Source of the DNA: an uncultured Candidatus Poseidoniales archaeon
GTDB taxonomy: Archaea > Thermoplasmatota > Poseidoniia > Poseidoniales > Thalassarchaeaceae
Assembly (NCBI GenBank): GCA_950068635.1
Contig: CATMIM010000038.1
Coordinates: forward strand, 1 to 8,115
Length of the DNA: 8,115 bases
Direction: 5' to 3'
Part shown: piece by piece, positions 5,772 to 8,115 of the stretch
Layout of the letters: every line of letters begins with the position of its first letter
Numbering within the stretch: the first letter of the stretch is position 1
Made by a program: the position numbers and the translations under genes
The notes under the pieces: generated by a model
The model's input: the letters and a program-made list of their open reading frames with translations, nothing else
What the model was told of the DNA's origin: nothing
Databases searched by the model: none

Positions 5772-6647
5772 ATGGCCCGTGAATTCCGACTGCGTAAATC
5801 GCCCTGGTCACCTGAGGGCGAAGCAGAGACGGGACAGGTACTCGACCGGCGTCAGTTCATCCGCTACTCGTTCAACAGCGCTGCCGGCGTGATCACCGCC
5901 ATCAGCCTCGGTGCCATCGGCTTCGCGTCGTTGCTGATGGGTGAGTCGGGGGGAGGCGGTGGTGACTCAGAGATCCGCTTCTGGGTGCCCAAGGGTTCCG
6001 AGGACAGCGTGTGGTACGGTGACCAGCACCTCGAGTCGATGACCGAATCAGGATTCAAGGATGAGGCGGGGAGGTCAACAACCGGCATGTCAGGCGCCTC
6101 GGGCGTCTGGTCAGGGCTGCCGGTGAACGTCGTCTACATCCCGCATGAGGAGAACAAGAATCTCCCACCGATGCAGAACAAGCCGAGAATCCAGTTCATG
6201 GATGGCGTCGACCAGACCGGTGCCGTCATCGGCTACGGCGGCGATATGGAGGAGGACCCGGCATATGCCGCGCTCAAGGTGAGCAACAACATCCTGGTCA
6301 TCTTCGGCCGCTGCCCGCATCTCTGCTGCATCCCCGGCTGGCAGCTCATCGAGAACAACTTCACCGCCGACAACTGGGAGCCGGGCGGCCTCGACTCAGG
6401 GGGCAACAAACTGTTCTGCATCTGCCACTCCAGCCGCTACGACCCCACCGTCGTAGAGAAGAACACCAACCGCAACCGCGCCAGTGGGACGGTGTTCCAA
6501 TACTTCGGAATCAAGCGGACCGGAGGTCCGACACCTGTCGGAATGCCACTCATCCCGTTCACCGTGAACAACGATGTCATCGAGGTCGTCGACTTCAAGG
6601 CTGAGGGAATCGAGGCGATGCTCGACTGGTACACGTACTGCGATTGA
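5772..6647 (+). CDS. Rieske iron-sulfur protein of a cytochrome bc/b6f-type complex
   Basis: This 291-residue protein carries the [2Fe-2S] cluster that takes the first electron from quinol at the Qo site. The N-terminus has a Tat-like DRRQFIRYSFN (RR at 26-27) followed by a membrane anchor (about 38-57) and a Gly-rich hinge (GESGGGGGDS, 57-66). Such an uncleaved Tat anchor and flexible hinge are usual for Rieske proteins. Box I is CPHLCC (181-186) and box II CICHSSRYDP (216-225). Cluster ligands should be C181, H183, C216 and H219, with a C186-C218 disulfide. The boxes are separated by 29 residues, against about 12 in b6f Rieske proteins, and the usual Gly of box I (CTHLGC) is C185. A long region (67-170) precedes the cluster domain. 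The cytochrome b6-like gene follows directly, so a joint complex is very likely. Confidence 0.95.
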   Translation: MAREFRLRKSPWSPEGEAETGQVLDRRQFIRYSFNSAAGVITAISLGAIGFASLLMGESGGGGGDSEIRFWVPKGSEDSVWYGDQHLESMTESGFKDEAGRSTTGMSGASGVWSGLPVNVVYIPHEENKNLPPMQNKPRIQFMDGVDQTGAVIGYGGDMEEDPAYAALKVSNNILVIFGRCPHLCCIPGWQLIENNFTADNWEPGGLDSGGNKLFCICHSSRYDPTVVEKNTNRNRASGTVFQYFGIKRTGGPTPVGMPLIPFTVNNDVIEVVDFKAEGIEAMLDWYTYCD

Positions 6648-6654
6648 GAGGTGA
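6648..6654 (+). promoter_or_regulatory. Shine-Dalgarno site that decides the cytochrome b6 start
   Basis: GAGGTGA immediately follows the Rieske stop and lies 5 bases before the ATG at 6660. The in-frame GTG at 6651 falls inside this site, so the ATG is the better start; the GTG would add only Met-Ser-Glu. Confidence 0.75.
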
Positions 6655-6659
6655 GTGAG

Positions 6660-7526
6660 ATGATACTGCAATTCTGGTTCCTGTGGCTGTTCATCGCGCT
6701 GATCGTGGTGCTCGTAGCCTTCACCCTGCGCAAGGAGAGCGAGGAGATGCCGCGCAAGGAGATCCTGCGCGCTGTCGAAGCATCCACGAAGATGGGACTG
6801 GCGGAGAAACTGTTCCTGTGGGTGTTCTCCTGGCTCGACACCCGTTTCCGCATCCAGGACTACTGGGCGATGAGCCGCGACGCTTACCACAGCATGCACC
6901 GGCAGATGCCGATGACGCACGCCGAGAAGTACAAGCTGCGCATCATCTGGTACTGGTATCCGCTCTACTGCCTGGGTGGAATCTCCTTCCTGGCGTTCAT
7001 CCTGCTGATCATCACCGGCACCGTGCTCGGCATCTACTACGTTCCGGGAGGGGAGGGTGACCCGAGTCCTGCCTACGGCAGCATGCAGTTCATCATGACA
7101 CAGTTGCCGTTCGGCTACATCATGCGCTCGCTGCACCACTGGGGAACACACTTCATGGTCGCCTCGGTGTTCCTGCACATGTGCCGCGTCTACTTCACCG
7201 GAGCCTACCGCAACCCCCGCGAACTCAACTGGCTCATCGGGGTCGGCCTGATGTTCTTCACCATCTTCTTCGGTTACTCGGGCTATCTGCTTCCTTGGGA
7301 TGCGCTCGCCTTCGGCGCCGCCACCATCGGCATCAACATGGCGAACTCGACGCCGTTGATCGGTGGATGGGTCGCTAGAGCGTTGTTCGGGGGGACCAGC
7401 CTGTCGGGGGCGACCGTGACCCGGATGTACTTCCTGCACGTGTTCATCCTGCCAGTCATAGTCACGGCGCTGATCATCGTGCACCTGTTCATCGTCTGGG
7501 TACAAGGGATAGCGGAGCCGCATTGA
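6660..7526 (+). CDS. petB: Cytochrome b6-type subunit with conserved heme ci cysteine
   Basis: This 288-residue integral membrane subunit carries the b hemes of the quinol-oxidising complex. An N-terminal extension holds an extra hydrophobic helix (about 3-23). A b6-like entry segment (FSWLDTRFRIQDYW) then leads into the four-helix core. Helix A contains YCLGGI, which matches the b6f segment around the cysteine that covalently holds heme ci/cn; this is C104. Helix B has the heme pair H159 and H173 (13 residues apart, RSLHHWGTH and FLHMCRVYFTGAYRNPREL). GYLLPWD follows, and helix D has H260 and H275 with 14 residues between them, the b6-type spacing (13 in mitochondrial cytochrome b). The extra N-terminal helix is not part of plant or cyanobacterial b6. 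The subunit IV gene starts 9 bases after the stop. The symbol reflects b6 homology, not photosynthesis. Confidence 0.94.
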   Translation: MILQFWFLWLFIALIVVLVAFTLRKESEEMPRKEILRAVEASTKMGLAEKLFLWVFSWLDTRFRIQDYWAMSRDAYHSMHRQMPMTHAEKYKLRIIWYWYPLYCLGGISFLAFILLIITGTVLGIYYVPGGEGDPSPAYGSMQFIMTQLPFGYIMRSLHHWGTHFMVASVFLHMCRVYFTGAYRNPRELNWLIGVGLMFFTIFFGYSGYLLPWDALAFGAATIGINMANSTPLIGGWVARALFGGTSLSGATVTRMYFLHVFILPVIVTALIIVHLFIVWVQGIAEPH

Positions 7527-7530
7527 GGTG
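7525..7530 (+). promoter_or_regulatory. Shine-Dalgarno site for the subunit IV gene
   Basis: GAGGTG overlaps the stop of the b6-like gene and lies 5 bases before the ATG at 7536. It resembles the sites at 5091 and 6648. Confidence 0.7.
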
Positions 7531-7535
7531 TGATC

Positions 7536-8115
7536 ATGGGTTTGATGGACAACTTCGGGCGAATCGCTGACGTCTACATCCGCGAGAAGGAGCAGCTGCG
7601 CGACGCTGAGAAGGAGCGCCGCAGGGGGTTCACGGGGCATCCGTTCTGGCCTCACGAGGTGCTGCGTGACAGCATCATCTTCGCCGCCATGATGGCGGTG
7701 CTCCTGTTCTATTCGTGGATCATCCCGCCTCCGCTGCACATCTCCGCCGACCCGTTCGCCCAGGCCGGATTCGTGTTCCCCGATTGGTACGTGCTGTTCT
7801 CCTACGGATACCTCCGCTGGGGTGAGTACCTGCCGCAGTTCGACATCCCGCTGCCGAGCATCATCGGGAACTTCTTCGGCAGCCCGATCATCTCCTGGAA
7901 CGCAGGCTGGTGGGGGGCCTTCCTGACCGGCTTCCCGGTCGGCATCCTGGCGCTGCCACCGTTCCTCGGGGGGCGTGCCAAGCGGGGTGTGGAGGACCCG
8001 TGGTTCGCCACCGCCGGGGCGATCTACCTGGCGCACGTCTGGTTCATCTCCGTCTATTCGATCAACATCTTCCTCGACATCTACTCCAAGAACCGCTCCG
8101 ACTACTGCGTGCACA
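7536..8115 (+). CDS. petD: Cytochrome b C-terminal / subunit IV-type subunit, partial
   Basis: The frame from the ATG at 7536 is open to the window end: 193 residues, with the C-terminus missing. It completes the split cytochrome b and contributes to the quinol-oxidation site. A charged cytoplasmic N-terminus (YIREKEQLRDAEKERRRG) leads to GHPFWPHEVLRDS, the subunit IV-like entry segment. Helices lie at about 46-63 (IIFAAMMAVLLFYSWIIP), 124-144 (GWWGAFLTGFPVGILALPPF) and 157-181 (AIYLAHVWFISVYSINIF). The Qo-site signature PEWY appears as PDWY (82-85, in FVFPDWYVLFSYGYLRW). Subunit IV normally has three helices and about 160 residues, so this protein is already longer and may carry a C-terminal extension; the last visible residues are SDYCVH. 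Whether a cytochrome c domain follows cannot be judged here. Confidence 0.92.
   Translation, partial: MGLMDNFGRIADVYIREKEQLRDAEKERRRGFTGHPFWPHEVLRDSIIFAAMMAVLLFYSWIIPPPLHISADPFAQAGFVFPDWYVLFSYGYLRWGEYLPQFDIPLPSIIGNFFGSPIISWNAGWWGAFLTGFPVGILALPPFLGGRAKRGVEDPWFATAGAIYLAHVWFISVYSINIFLDIYSKNRSDYCVH

Noticed and set aside
6396..8114. Long minus-strand open frame of 572 codons
   Set aside because: It lies antisense to the Rieske, b6-like and subunit IV-like genes, all identified by motifs. Its translation is low-complexity (His, Asp, Glu, Arg, Val), the usual shadow of GC-rich membrane genes.

Overview
The window looks archaeal, most likely a GC-rich marine Thermoplasmatota relative (Poseidoniales / Marine Group II-like). 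The main evidence is an archaeal/eukaryotic-type RNase P protein (Pop5), a divergent FtsZ/tubulin-family GTPase, several very acidic proteins, GAGGTGA-type Shine-Dalgarno sites that match the archaeal 16S 3' end, and a Rieske/cytochrome b respiratory complex. The lineage is an inference and no marker here settles it. No tRNA, rRNA, CRISPR array, transposon or integrase was seen, and no gene-free stretch exceeds about 160 bases.

Layout. (1) Positions 1-1417, minus strand: Pop5, then an acidic two-helix membrane protein, then a second small two-helix membrane protein that runs off the left edge. (2) 1452/1473-2834, plus strand: an unrecognised membrane protein with about ten helices and a long acidic C-terminal tail, divergent from pop5. 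(3) 2837-4121, minus strand: a short TPR protein followed by a 300-residue FtsZ-like GTPase, convergent with the ten-helix gene and only 2 bases from it. (4) 4283 to the right edge, plus strand: a tightly packed respiratory operon. In order it holds a secreted, membrane-anchored Reeler-like protein with a CxCH motif, a 72-residue hydrophilic protein, a 149-residue two-helix membrane protein, a Rieske iron-sulfur protein, a cytochrome b6-type subunit, and a subunit IV-type subunit cut off by the window end.

How the genes work together. The operon encodes a quinol-oxidising complex built on the split b6/subunit IV plan. The b6-like subunit keeps both bis-histidine heme pairs with b6 spacing and also the cysteine that, in b6f complexes, anchors the extra covalent heme (heme ci/cn). 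No canonical cytochrome c1 or f gene appears in the visible part. The first gene, with its unusual CxCH motif, occupies the place where an electron acceptor might be expected, and two unrecognised small proteins are translationally coupled between it and the Rieske gene. This non-standard cassette is the most interesting part of the window. The divergent FtsZ-like protein paired with a TPR protein is second.
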